A stretch of 64,000 bases of DNA, taken from contig VCJN01000317.1 of the NCBI GenBank assembly GCA_006384855.1, positions 47,466-111,465 on the forward strand, read 5' to 3'. The position numbers were made by a program, and so were the translations under genes. Under the pieces are notes generated by a model. The model worked only from the letters and a program-made list of their open reading frames with translations. It searched no databases and was not told the origin of the DNA. Below are positions 34,575 through 46,063 of this stretch, piece after piece. How positions within the stretch are numbered: the first letter of the stretch is position 1; each line of letters opens with the position of its first letter. The stretch is from Tetraselmis striata (lineage: Eukaryota; Chlorophyta; Chlorodendrophyceae; Chlorodendrales; Chlorodendraceae).

Positions 34575-36678
34575 TCAATGAGGCCCCAGGGGGGTTGCAC
34601 CAATTGTGCTCACGACGCCATATGCATAATCGGAGAGGCGCATGCTGTCGGTGGCCTCGTTGCAAGAGTCACGCCAGCGGGAATTGTAGCGCTGGAGCCT
34701 CGCGTTCTCCATGGTAGCAAAGCGGTCGATGGTGTGACGCCCCCAGATGTTGTCGAGGTGGTTGAAGTGGCGTAGGCTGAACGCCATGTCGTCGTAGTCA
34801 ATTTCGCGGTTGAGGCGGTAAGCCCAGATGTTCGCCATGATGGTCTTGATGTAGCGCGCACGAATGGAGATGTCTTGGAGTCAAGGATGAACCACAGTTT
34901 TTGCAGCTCCGTCATGAGGAGAGGGAGGCGGGAGGTGAGGTTGGCGAGGACGAGGACCACACCCATGCATGTTATTGTCCTCTCGGATCAATACATGTCG
35001 ACCTCGCAGCTCGAGAGGAATGTAAGCATGGCGTACCGGATCGCCTTGAGCTCCTTGAAGATGGTGTGCAGCTCGCGGTCACCGTCGTACCAAAACCCGC
35101 GCGCCTCGGTGGTCTCGTTGAGGACGGCGCCCCACCCGTAGCCGGAGCTGTCGACATGCATGTAGGCCGTCTCCACGCTCCGGCTTGTAGATGGAGCGGC
35201 CGTTGCTGCGGTTGGGGACCGTCACCCACAACTCGAGGTCGTGTGGGAGCTGGTGCGTCATCTTGACGCGCCCGCTCCACGAGTCCTTCGTGCGGAGCAC
35301 GTCGTGCAGCTCGCGCAGGTAGAATCGCGCCGGCTTGATGGCGAGAAATAGGAATTGAGAACGTCCCGCCAAGGACGCGAGCTTTCGCACAGGCAGCCAT
35401 CGCATGTCTCGCTTAGCCCCGCGGATGAGGCCGAGGTTGTAGTAGTGAGTGAATCGAGTTTCCGAGGGGAGGCTCGAATCGTACCGCTCCGTGAGTCGAT
35501 CTCCATACCGAGGTGCTCCAGCCGTGCGTTGTACCGGCTCCCATTGGCCCTAGTCGGGTTGTCGGCTGAGACCAGCCGTCCGAGCGGTGAGGTGAGGCGG
35601 CCGCGCACAGTGTAGGCTTGCGCTCGGCTGGACCTAAAGAACACGAAGTTGCCCATGTAGGGGAGCATGCGGCAGCCACGGAAGTGGTTGCGAAGCGCTT
35701 GACGTTGCCCCATGCTCAGCTTGGCGCGACTGACTCCTTGGGAGGTCACTGCGAAGTCAAGGCGTCGCATATGGCTGTTGAACGCCGCAGTGAGCGAACA
35801 AAAGTAGTAGGGGCTTAGGCTCTACCCATGGGGAGCCCCGCCAGCCGGAAGAGCTTGCTTCGGTACCAGTTGACGGTGAAATAGTTTCGGTCTTCGGGAG
35901 CGACGCCGACGGCGTAGAAGCCGTCGCGTAGGTCCATGAAGAGCATGTAGTCGCATGGCCTAGCCACGTGACGCAACCACGTGAGAGTCTCGAAACTCAG
36001 GTTTCACTCCTCGTCGTACCGGTTGAGGGGTCGAAGATCGATGATGAGCCGCCATGTATTGACGCCCGGTTTAGGTACGAGGAACAACCGAGAAACCCAC
36101 CGCGGGCAGTGGCATTTTCCCAGTGGCCTTCGTTCCGCTAGTTAGGAAGCGGGCCAGGTCATCGCCCATGAAGCGTAGTTGGTCGGGAGTCGCGTCCTCC
36201 ATCGAAACCCCTTGGTAAAACGGGCGGGCGGCGCGTTCTTGAACGGGATGCGCACGCCGTTGCGGAGCACGTCGACGGACCGGCGGCCTGCGCCGATGTC
36301 CGCCGAGCCTTGCCAATTGCGTCGCACCCTGTGGCGCATGTAATCCGACTCATGGGTGCACGAGTCGGCACGCGGGCCGGAGCCCACAAGACCACATGCG
36401 TGGCCCGCATGGGTCCGTCTTCGCTCGGGAGCGACATCGGCCGCCCTAGGCCGCATGCTCGTCGCACGCCGCGGCAGGAGTAACCGACCGGAGGGAGCAG
36501 CTCGTTCGGTAACGGTAGATGAGTAGGCCACCGGCCGGACACGGAATGGTTGCCAATTTCGAGGTAGATGTTTCAATCGGCCAGCTAGGCCGAGGCGCCG
36601 AGCAGTCGACGCCAAGACGGAGCGTGCCATTTTTGGGGCCACGCGAGGGGCCACATGTACCACCAACCCGAGCAGCAA
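34575..36678 (-). pseudogene. Reverse transcriptase-RNase H of element A
   Basis: Read on the minus strand, from high to low coordinates: YMRHRVRRNWQ, then the fingers LFLVPKPGVNTWRLIIDLR, then motif A LFMDLRDGFYAVGV (about 35925-35955), then FRLAGLPMG. The catalytic motif is degenerate, LPYMGNF where element B has YVDDF. RNase H pieces follow (YMHVDSSGYGWGAVLNE and KELKAIRYAM), then NIWAYRLNREIDYDD and HTIDRFATMEN, typical of the DIRS RNase H tail. At least one in-frame TGA (near 36009) and several frame shifts break the ORF. Confidence 0.75.
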
Positions 36679-36904
36679 GCGCGGTTGGAATGGGGGCTCG
36701 TTGAGAAGAGAGGCGCGGTGTTTTAGCGCTTGCCTTTCGAAGGTTCGAGTCTAAGGCGTCAATTGTCAGCAGAGCGGCAGAAGTCGGCTAGTCGCACCCA
36801 AGAAGACGGTACCGGCGGTGGGAGGACGGCGGGTCCTCACACGCGATTCCGTCGGGCATGCAGGAAAGCCAAAACGTCTTGCACAGGTCGAACATGTGAG
36901 CATG

Positions 36905-37220
36905 GACGCGGCCCGCCACATGTTAGGCGGGGCGCGAAGATGGAAGATGGGGACAGCATATAGCTCGCTAGCTTTTATAAGAGTTCTTCCTTGATTGCGG
37001 TCGACTCGTAGCGTGGTGCTGGAGCTGGCCGTGCTCGTGTTTACGGCACTTTCGTCTCAGGCAGATTTCGGGTTTGAAGCATATTTGTACGCGGACTACC
37101 GTGCTTATGAGTACGATGTTTTAGCTGCAAGCATCGCATGCATGCCACATTTGTAACGCGTACGTAGGCGAACGCGCGCAACGGTCCCCATGCGCGGAAA
37201 AGGAAACCCCAACTACCGGT
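36905..37220 (-). repeat. Element A terminal direct repeat, right (5') copy
   Basis: 5' repeat of the minus-strand element. It carries the likely promoter (TATA at 36972-36979). Confidence 0.9.
36972..36979 (-). promoter_or_regulatory. TATA box in the element A terminal repeat
   Basis: Reads TATAAAAG on the minus strand, the direction of the element's ORFs. The same octamer is conserved in the other repeat at 33975-33982. Confidence 0.5.
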
Positions 37221-37232
37221 AGTAAGCAAAAT

Positions 37233-37972
37233 CATCATACGAGGAGGGTTCGGCGAAGAAAGGTGCTTGGCATGTACCAACAATTATCCTAGCATTGGCT
37301 ACTCGCATGCAAAATCTGAGACCAACAGGTACCGAAAATTCGACTCCAATGGTGTTGGTGTTCGAGTGAGGAAGGCAATCTGCCTTCCTCACTTCGAGAA
37401 TATTAAGTTTTCGTGCATGTCCGAAAATAACCCTAAAAGGGGCATCCAGTGACAGACCCCTCAAAAAGTAGAATTTCGTTGGGAGGACAGCATATTCGGA
37501 ATCTTTGGGGTCGCGTTTCATTTCTAATGTCTGGCTGAAATGGTCATTAAAGTTATAAACCCTAGGATTTACAATGTTTTTTAAAAGATCCAAAATTTTA
37601 GTACAATTTTAGACCATTTTGCATAAGATTTCGTCTTTTGCGTGAATTTCGAGCTCACCCGCCCGGTCATGCTGAAAATGTTGAACAAGTTCCCTTCTAA
37701 AATGCAAATGTGTCCCGTCGGAGAGTCTCAAAACATGTTGGGGAGCTGCAGTACTTTCGGTAGTTCATGGCGGCAGATACACTGCAGAATGTACTTATGT
37801 ACTGTGCATGCAAAAAAAACGAAATCCCCGGAAATAAACCCTTTCACATTACCAACTAAGAGCTTACAAATGGAATAACTTTGGTCATATCGAAAATCTG
37901 ATATTTCCCTGAAAAGTTAATGTGGGGGCATGCCAGGCACCTTTCTTCGGCGATCTCTCCTCGTACAGAATC
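37233..37972. mobile_element. Putative terminal-inverted-repeat element next to element A
   Basis: The sequence at about 37234-37276 (TACGAGGAG, then TTCGGCGAAGAAAGGTGC, then TGGCATG) returns as an imperfect reverse complement at about 37926-37970, enclosing about 650 bp. The interior is AT-rich and contains a perfect 12-bp hairpin with a 3-nt loop (GTGAGGAAGGCA 37366-37377 with 37381-37392). A minus-strand open frame (37213-37593, 126 codons) covers the left half but resembles no transposase I know. It could be a MITE or a non-autonomous DNA transposon. Confidence 0.5.
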
Positions 37973-38073
37973 CAGAAGGAAATCCTGCTATTACAGCCAC
38001 GAGAGGCGGGCGGGACTACCTCCATGGCAGCCCGCGACCAGCCACCGACCAGCCACCGACGTCTGATCGCTTG

Positions 38074-38271
38074 TAATGGTCATATAGAGAATTATAGAGG
38101 TTTGAATTGACGGGGCTAAGTACGACGGGTGTTGCCCGACGTTACAATTCCTCCATACGCGGCTAGTACGCTACTGCCGTGTGCCCACGTCCATCCCTCA
38201 CCCCGATATGACGCCCCGCGACGCGGCGGTGTCTCCACCTTCTGCCTTTGCGCCAGCTCTAGCTAGCGCAA
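38074..38271 (+). repeat. Element B repeat A1
   Basis: About 198 bp, starting TAATGGTCATAT, nearly identical to 41070-41270. Confidence 0.9.
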
Positions 38272-38374
38272 CGGCATCGAGACTCTCGCAGTCTCGCAAG
38301 GTGACACACGATTTCACAACGACGTTCGACGCCAGCCGCTCGCCGCGACTGCAATAACGACAACATGCCGTACT

Positions 38375-39388
38375 ATGGACAACACACGGTTGCCTGACGA
38401 CCTGTACGATTCGGAGGGGTGCGGTGGAGGCAACGCCGCGAGTTCGACGACTGGCACCGCTAGCCTCACTGCGCTGGTGCAGCGGATGCTGCTGCGACTC
38501 GACGAGCTAGACTCCCGCACCTTTTCAATTCAACAACCACCTCCGCAGAAACCTATTCCCGCGACGCCAGCCTACGGCCTCGAGGGTTACGAGGAGGAGG
38601 ACGACCCTCCCCCCGGTTTCCCTTCAAAATCTCCAGGCCACGCGGCGTTCATCACCCGCGCGACTGGATCGACTACCTGCCGCGGGCATACGCCGAGTCT
38701 ATGCCCCGTGTAGGACTCACCAACCCCGGGCTGTGGAACCCACGCAACGACGAGTGGGACCGCTACCTCACCGGCGAGAAGAAGCACGCGACGCGCGACG
38801 AGTATCGCCACCTGATGTGCTATGGAGTACCACCGCCGCGCACGCGGCGCTCACGGCGGACGTTGTGGCAACGCTCGCGCGAAAAACGCCACCGCTCGCG
38901 ACACCGCGGACGCCAACGACCTACTCGACTCCGCGATTCGCACGATTGCGACGTGCGGGCAAGGTGCTGAAGACCGGCTCGCCTACCTCCGGCGTTTCAA
39001 GTGCAAGAAGGCGCTTACCGGCGAGGAGCGAGTCGCCGAGCGCCTCGTCTACTCCCGCTTCTTCGACACCACCGCCGCCGAGCGCTCCAACGATGGCGTC
39101 GACGCCTCCTCAACGCCTTGGACGACAACCGACTCGAGGTCAGCCTCCACCAGGCGGCCAAGGCGCAGGCCGCCGCGAAGTTCAAAGTCAGCGGCAGCGG
39201 AGGGAGCGGAGGCGGCAGCGGCGGCAACATCCGCATCAAGGAGCAGGAGGCAGCGCCCGGAACACGCAGACCGCGCCACAAAGGAGAGGGCGGACAAGAA
39301 CAAGGACAAAGACAAGATTAAGGGCAAGCCTCAACCCGGCAACCCTGCGAGGAAGACTACTACCCCGCGGACCGAGGAGCAGAACTAA
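38375..39388 (+). pseudogene. gag-like ORF of element B
   Basis: Starts MDNTRLPDDLYDSE and includes a short heptad-like stretch (LVQRMLLRLDELDS). It continues in other frames through WDRYLTGEKKHATRDEYRHL and NDLLDSAIRTIATCG to a Lys-rich tail. A frame shift near 38640-38740 and another near 38820-38830 interrupt it. Element C encodes the same order of motifs (ERYLTEANKTASSHDEYRHM, ERLIYSRVLD), which supports the reading. No zinc knuckle was seen. Confidence 0.7.
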
Positions 39389-39390
39389 CG

Positions 39391-41041
39391 GTGTGCCCCG
39401 CCGTTCCGAGTCATGCTACCCAAGTTAGTTCAAGCTACATGCGACACCGCGTGCGGCGGCAATGGCAAGACATCGGGGCGAGCGATCGTCAAGTCCTACG
39501 GTGGATCCAGGAGGGCATCCGGATCCCCTTCAAGCACAACCGCCCCCCACCCAACTTCCACAACGGCATCAGCATGCATGACGCTACCCCAACGCAGCTC
39601 ACCTTCCTCGAAGGCGAGCTTGCCCGCTTCGTGGAGTCTGGCGCGTGGGAGTTTGGCACTTGCCGCAAGTGGGTGTCAATACTCTTTTTAGTGCCCAAGC
39701 CCGGCGTCAACCAGTGGTGCTGCATCATCGATCTCCGCGTGCTCAACTCCTAATGTATGCGCAAGCGGCTCAAGATGGAGACCCTACTGGGAGTGCGCCA
39801 CCTCACCAAAAAGGAGGACTACATGTTATCCTTCGACCTTCAAGACGGCTTCTATGCACTATGCATCGCAGAGGCGGGCCGAGACTACTTCACCGTGGAC
39901 GTCTGAGGTCAGCTCTACAGGCTCGCGGGTCTGCCAATGGGCTGGAGCCTCTCGCCATGTTACTTCGTCACGCTCACCCAAGTATTCATCACCCACCTGC
40001 GGAAACCCGAGCCCGAGCCCCCCTCATCGTCTACGCAGCCCACACGCAGCAAGCGCTACCTCCGGCGGACCAGGTGGAGGGGAGGGCGCATCCGCCCTTA
40101 CGTGGACGACTTCCTCCTCTTCTCCGCATCGATGGAGCAGGCGCTCCACCTCCGTCAACGGCTCGCCAGCCTCCTCGACGCCTTGGGGCTGCAGCGGAAC
40201 CACCCAAAAGGGCTAATGGGAGTCCTGCAGGCACCAAGGGATGGACATCGACTCAGCGTCCGGCATGTTCTACGCACCGGCAGACAAGCTGATCATGCTC
40301 TCCCGGCAGGCCACCCGGCGCATCGGCCGCGCCACGCGGAACGCCAAGTGACGTCTAGTGCGCGAGCTGCAGTCACTGGCATGGCAGACGCAGTACCTCT
40401 TTCTGGCGATCCCGGCCGCAAGATTTTTCCTGGGGGAGCTCCACACCGTGGTCGGCGACCGGTGGGGCGGGCACGTCCGGATGACGCCACAGCTCCGCCG
40501 CGACCTACAGTGGTGGACATCGGTGCCCAGTCAGTCCAACGGCAAGCCCATCCACCGCCCGGTGGAGACGGCTTATCTGCACACCGACAACTCAGGCTAC
40601 GGGTGGGACGGGGTGTTGAACGCCAGGTTGGAGGCGCGGGGATTTTGGAGCTAGGCGGACGAGTGCCAGCACATCACCTGGAAGGAGCTCAAAGCGGTCC
40701 GACTTGCCGTGGAAAGCTTCCTCCACCACCTCGCCGGGCGCAACGTCCTCATGCACAAGGACAACCAGGCGGTATGTCACGTTCCGTCGGACCTAATCTC
40801 ACGCTCTCCCGAGATGATGGCCGAGCTGCCACGACTCTGGTGCTTGCTGGACTCGCACGGCATCCACATGCAGACGATGCAGAAGATAAAGTACTTTGGC
40901 GGCCGGGCGATGGAATCCAGCGTGGTGCTCGACTACATCGACCCAACAGTGCTGCCGTGTCCGGCAGCATGGCACCTCTTTGGCTGGATGACCCCCCGGG
41001 GCGGTCAGCCAGCCAGGCTGCCACGCCAAATGGCGACATGA
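39391..41041 (+). pseudogene. Reverse transcriptase-RNase H of element B, fused to a recombinase tail
   Basis: Motifs in order: YMRHRVRRQWQDIG, LFLVPKPGVNQW, CIIDLRVLNS, MLSFDLQDGFYALCIA (motif A), YRLAGLPMGWSLSP (motif B), RPYVDDFLLFS (intact catalytic YVDD), then RNase H HTDNSGYGW, ELKAVRLAVE and HKDNQAV. Stops lie at 39751-39753 (TAA), 39904-39906 (TGA, probably from an Arg CGA codon) and 40652-40654 (TAG), and there are frame shifts near 40200-40360. From about 40880 the sequence is recombinase, not RNase H, so an internal deletion joined the two genes. Confidence 0.8.
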
Positions 41042-41042
41042 T

Positions 41043-41378
41043 GGCAAAACTGCGAGCCCCCTGTTTTGCTAATGGTCATATTGAGAATTATAGAGGTTTG
41101 AATTGCACGGGGCTAAGTACGACGGGTGTTACCCGACGTTACAATTCCGCCATACGCGGCTAGTACGCTACTGCCGTGTACCCACGTCCATCCCTCACCC
41201 CGATATGACGCCCCGCGACGCGCCGGTGTCTCCACCTTCTGCCTTTGCGCCAGCTTCCAGCTAGCGCAACCCACCCTTCCCAACCCTTTCATGCGTGCTT
41301 TGGGGCATGAGCCCCTGTGCCAAACGTTGTAAGAGATCTGACACCTTCTTGGCAAAACTGCGAGCCCCCTGCTTTGCT
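41043..41378 (+). repeat. Element B repeats B1-A2-B2
   Basis: B1 (41043-41070) and B2 (41351-41378) share a 28-bp sequence beginning GGCAAAACTGCGAGCCCCCT with one change. They flank A2, the second copy of A1. Confidence 0.9.
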
Positions 41379-42000
41379 GCTAGTCCCTTTTTAGGAATAA
41401 GTAGCTGGAGCGACTATGATTGACCACAGGTTTAGTTAATCCGTCATCCTACTTATAACAGTCGCTTTTTGCTGTAGTCACTACACTACGCTAGGTCGTA
41501 CGACCAGGCTCGTTTAGCTGCTAACTAATACGAGCCATGAAGTCAGTTCGGTTGTCGTTGGGTCGCGAAGGATATGAAAAAGAATTCTAGGTACGAATAT
41601 ACGGTACGATGGTCGGCTGTGTAATCGCTATGCATCTCGACCGTTCAACCGTCGATGCTGTTGACCCAGCACGACTGCTGGCCAGCGTGCCAGCAGGCGG
41701 ATTGGTACGATGGGTAGTCGCTACTCGGTCGTACAGGGTACAGGTAGTCGCTACCTGTCCGAGCCTACGAGGGAGATCCTTTTACCTGTACCCTGCCGAA
41801 ATATTTTGGCAGGGGTAATAATAATTTTGTACTCCTGCCATGAATTACAAGAAACAAGGGGTAAATTACAAACCCGGGAGCCGGTATCGAGATACGATTT
41901 CACCTTATTTAGCAGTCCAGCGCGGGAAATACAGTGTATGTGGTTACATGAGCTAGCTGCAAAAGGCGATCAGGAAACCACCAGAAAAGGCAATAGGAAA
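41379..42000. other. Intergenic with dispersed repeat fragment
   Basis: No gene recognised. The fragment at about 41943-41990 matches 3691-3741. Around 41715-41770, palindromic TAGTCGCTACYTGT-like and GTACAGGTA motifs also echo 3650-3695. Confidence 0.45.
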
Positions 42001-43240
42001 CGTCCCCTACGGCAGTTGCGCGGTGGAAGCAGCACCAGAAGAGGGTGCGGAATGAGCAATCATGTGCAGACGCATCATACTTGGCCGTCTGCACTCCGGC
42101 AGAGAGAATGCCGCCCAAGGTACCATGCACCAAGCAAAGACTCGCTGCAACAACCCCCGCCGCGTGCGCGACAGGTGATGGCGGAACTCAGCTGCCTGGC
42201 TGGCAACAAAGTTTCGAAGAGCTTGGACGAACTGACCACGAAGGAAGCATGAAGTCGGGGAGGAAGGACCGCCATGGAAGTTGCGCATAGCAAGCAGCAC
42301 CGCGAAGATGTAGACCACCGTTAACGCGGATTTTCCGAGGCGGCCGCGGTCTTCAACCACAAAAGGTAAGTACCGGCGGTGAACACCCTGCACTGGGGCA
42401 GAAGACGCGCCCGGTTCGCCGCCAGCTTGTTGTGCTCCGCCTCGGTCGCCGCGATCGCCGGCGGGCTGCACCGGCGGGGTCGTTGCCCCAAGTGGGGGTC
42501 GTGGAGGAAACGCACGCGAAATCGATCGTCATGTAATCGCACACCCCCCCTTCCCCCCCCCCCCCCCCCCACCCGACCAGCATCAAATATGACGGCCGCG
42601 AGCGGTCCGTTGAGCGCAGCCTACTCGTCTCAAGGGTCAAGTCGCCGACTCCCGATCCGTCCCGGTCGAGCACCGCTTCCGCTTCAATCGCCACAGAAGC
42701 CAACATATTCTTCAAAGCTGTATGCATGCGGTGCTTGTAGTTCGCAACGGGCGGGCAGATGGGCAGATGATCCACGACGAAATCCGTGGCGTTCCGGTTC
42801 GAGCCATCCGTAAGGCTAAGCCATAAGGGGTCAATACCACACGTGGGGCCACATCATGTGACAAGCGCAAAACTCTCGCGCGGGTGAAGTCCCAGCACCC
42901 GCGCAGCGGCGGCCGAATAAACAACATGGGGAATCTTGCGGGCTGACTAGTGATCCGACAGGAAGCGATAGGGAGCCCGGCCCGCACGCGTTGTATAAAC
43001 GCATGGCATCAAGTCGCGAGGCCACGGCACCTGTACGCTGGGAGCCAAGAGCGAGGGCCACGAAGTCACGCAAGCGAATCGCGCAGCTGAGGTGGCGTTG
43101 GACGACCATGGTCGTGGGTTGATCGTCGGAGGCAGCACCCGTACCCGCACCCGAGGGCGGAGCATTAGTACCGCATGGCTGCGGTTCTAGTAGGGAAGGA
43201 GTTGCCACTGACAGAGGGGGTGCCACTAATTCGCGGGGCA
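42001..43240 (-). pseudogene. Unrecognised decayed ORF region
   Basis: The minus strand shows coding-like text in shifting frames. One continuous piece reads from about 42950 down to 42620, with one stop (LSLTDGSNRNATDFVVDHLP, ICPPVANYKHRMHTALKNML). Another piece is at 42980-43150 (RLRDFVALALGSQRTGAVAS). A poly(C) tract (42555-42570) interrupts it. I do not recognise the family. A retroelement relic is likely from context only. Confidence 0.25.
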
Positions 43241-45244
43241 ATGGTATCTTAAGAGCTACAAAAGCGCATGTAGTAACGGTATTGGCAGTACTCGTACCAC
43301 CGATAGGAAACGATCGCTGGGCAGCAGAGGCGGCCTCACTAGTACCAGCTCCATGGGGAGTGGCCGTAAAAGGAGATGTGGTGATCCGCAGTCCTCCGCT
43401 AGTGCGCGTACCCGTACGGGCGGCAGTACATGCTGATGGATCCGGTGCAGCGGTGGCGTAGCATTACCGACCGTAAGCAACTCGAAGATCTCGTGGCGTG
43501 CCCGTATGTGGCGCGTGCGTGCCGCACATCCGCTTGCGGTAACGTGGTGAGGGCCCGTGCGTGCAATCTCGTATACGTGGCGCGTCTCGCGCGCCCATGG
43601 CAAAGCACTCGTAGCTAGGGACAACACCTAGGCGCGAACCGCCTCGTACAAGGGGCCGAGGGCGGGCCCGTACTCCCGTACCACCTTTGGCAGGTCGATT
43701 GCGTAAAATATAACGCCGCGGGGGCCTTAGACTGCAGCAAGGCCATATTCAAACCGCCAATAAAACCCGCGGGCATACTCATCTGGACAATCGCAGCCTC
43801 CATATATATACACGGTGTAGACTGGTATCAAGCGTCCAACCCAAGCAACGAAAATGCAGCCGAAATGTTGGCGGCGTCCACGGCCTCCAAGAAAGGGTCC
43901 AGCTCCGACGGCGGCATCATGCGGCTGAGGAAGCCGGTCTGCCGCACTGCGCATACGACCATCAAGGAAATAAAGTGGTATGGCAATTTGCTGCACTCGG
44001 GGGTGCTCGAAAACAAGGCGGGTTTAATCGCCCCGTGCTGATGATGGCATTTTGCAACTCAGGGTGCGCATTCTACGGCACAATTAATTCTTATATATCA
44101 CTTCTTGCTGCGGTGGCGGGCTGCCCTGCCCGGTGTCAGGCCAGTTTCAAATTTACGCGGCAAATTATATCTCGGCGTCGCTCGCTCGGAGTATATGTTC
44201 TACCGGTAGTACATATGCATGATGTACGGTATGGGTACCTACAGTACAAGTTTTGCTACTACCTGGGTACTGCGGGCGTAGTGGGCCCCATACGAGGGTT
44301 ATTCTGATTTCGTCGCGATCACCTAATTGATTGATATGAGCTCATCGACCATATCCCATTCATGGGCGTGGCGTATTAACGTCCGGCAGGCAACACAAGG
44401 TATGAGTGTGCCTTGGAAAGGTGGTGTGTGTCCGCCCGCGCCCAAGTCTATAACCGCACCCAAAGTTTATTGGTGGTTACAGCCATGGTACGCTCGTCTT
44501 TGTTCGGGACTAACTCGTGTGAATGATATGGCAACCCCGCGCCCCACCAACTTTCGACAAAACTCTGCGACCGGCAGTTTTTGGCGTCAAAAATGATTTG
44601 AAAGCCGCTTCCCCCGCTTGGTCACCCCGGAAACATGGATTCGAGTGTCCTTGAACGGGTTCGAAAGATTGGTGGCGGGACGGCGGGTGTACATGACTGT
44701 GAGCGGCCGTGCTATTGCCGCGCCCGCCGAGAGAGAGAGAGAGAGAGAGAGAGATATATATATATATATATAATTTTATACCTTCTGAGATATAAAGCGC
44801 GACCACCTGTCGACTACACGTGTTCATATACAAATATTTATATCTCAAAACGTGTAATCATGCTGACTGTATGTCCCCGGGATTATATGTTTTGAGAGAT
44901 AATAGTAATACAGTAGATTCGACGATACCGGGTGGCTGGGCGAGGGCGGTGATCGGGCGGTACCGCGGTAGTCGTCGGCACCTTCGACCATGGCCACCGA
45001 ACCCGCTACCGCATTGGCGCATCCCACCGTCGCGGCCGCTCCGTTGCGGCACTCCGTAAACGCGCGCCGAGGCAAGCCTACTCAATATATTGCTCGCTTG
45101 CTACTGCATTTCCTTTCTGCCTGCCCGCCGCACGTTGTAGCCGTCACCGTTCAGCACCGGCTTGCCGGCTCACCTAGCGCCTTGACCAGCTGCTCGCGCC
45201 GTTTCGCCGCCGGCCGCCCGCCCCCTTTTATTTGAGACCATGCT
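43241..45244. other. Intergenic; microsatellite, no gene recognised
   Basis: Short open frames without domains. A (GA)n(TA)n microsatellite lies at 44730-44772, followed by a TATATCTCAAAACGTGTAAT stretch at 44839-44858 related to the 47.7-kb minisatellite. Confidence 0.45.
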
Positions 45245-46060
45245 GTGACTGGCTGCCCTCGCCGCAGGCGGGTCCGCGCGCCGCAGGCTGCCCGCGCGGA
45301 CCCGCCTGCCACCGCAACTTTCCCCTCAGGCATCGCGCTGCCTGCGGCGCTGCCCTGTTGCTGAAGATGCGTGCATGTGCTCGCCCCCGTCCGCGTGCTG
45401 CTGCCTGCCCCTCGCTGCTCCCTGCTGGCCACGATGACTCCGCTGCAGTGGCTGGCTACCCTCGCCGCCGGCTGGCCGCGCGGACCCGCTTGCCACCGCA
45501 GCTCTCCCCGCCGGCATCGCGCTGCCTGCGGCGCTGCCATGCTACTGGTGCGTGCCTCTGCTCGCCCCCGTCCGCGTGCTATTGCTTGCCCCGCGCTGCT
45601 CCGTGATGGCCATGCGGACTCCGCTGCTGTGGCTAGCTGCCCTTGCCGCAAGCTGCCCGCGCGGACCCGCCTGCCACCACAGCTCTCCCCGCCGGCATCG
45701 CGCTGCCTGCGGCGCTGCTGCTGAAGGTGCGTGCCTATGCTCGCTGCCGACCGCGTGTTGCTGCCTGCCTCGCGCTGCTCCTTGCTGGCCACGCTGACTC
45801 CGATGTTGTGGCTGGCTGCCCTTGCCGCAGGCTGCCCGCGTGGACCCGCCTGCCACCGCAGCTCTCCCCGCCGGCATCGCGCTGCATGCGGCGCTGCCCT
45901 GCTGCTGAAGGTGCGTGCCTGTGCTCGCCGCCATCCGCGTGTTGCTGCTTGCCCCTCGTTGCTCCTTGCTGGCCACGCTGACTCCGATGCTGTGGTTGGC
46001 TGCCCTAACCGCAGGCTGCCCGCGCGACCCGCATGCCTCCGCAGCGCTGCCTCTGGCGCC
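45245..46060. repeat. GC-rich satellite, unit about 180-183 bp, about 4.4 copies
   Basis: The phrase GCGGACCCGCCTGCCACC starts near 45296, 45479, 45661, 45840 and (diverged) 46022, giving periods of 179-183 bp. Each unit also has CATCGCGCTGCCTGCGGCGC, GTGCGTGC and CTGCTGGCCAC blocks. A 313-codon minus-strand open frame crosses the array but reads the repeat in different frames from unit to unit, so I do not treat it as a gene. Confidence 0.85.
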
Positions 46061-46063
46061 GCC

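Larger units (their letters stand above)
33908..37220 (-). mobile_element. DIRS/PAT-like tyrosine-recombinase retroelement A (decayed)
   Basis: Element on the minus strand bounded by direct repeats of about 317 bp (33908-34224 and 36905-37220). Inside are reverse transcriptase and RNase H pieces homologous to elements B and C, in the DIRS order. No tyrosine-recombinase sequence remains between RNase H (ending about 34575) and the left repeat, so this copy lost it or never had it. A TATA box is present in each repeat. Stops and frame changes show the element is inactive. Confidence 0.8.
38074..41378 (+). mobile_element. DIRS/PAT-like retroelement B with split direct repeats
   Basis: Plus-strand element with the layout A1 (38074-38271), ORFs, B1 (41043-41070), A2 (41070-41350) and B2 (41351-41378). 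It contains gag, reverse transcriptase and RNase H. A deletion then fuses the end of RNase H directly to the last part of the tyrosine recombinase (QKIKYFGGRAMESS, LDYIDPT). Three in-frame stops and frame shifts make it inactive. The layout is that of PAT/TOC3-type Y-retrotransposons, which integrate by a recombinase and leave no target duplication. Confidence 0.85.
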
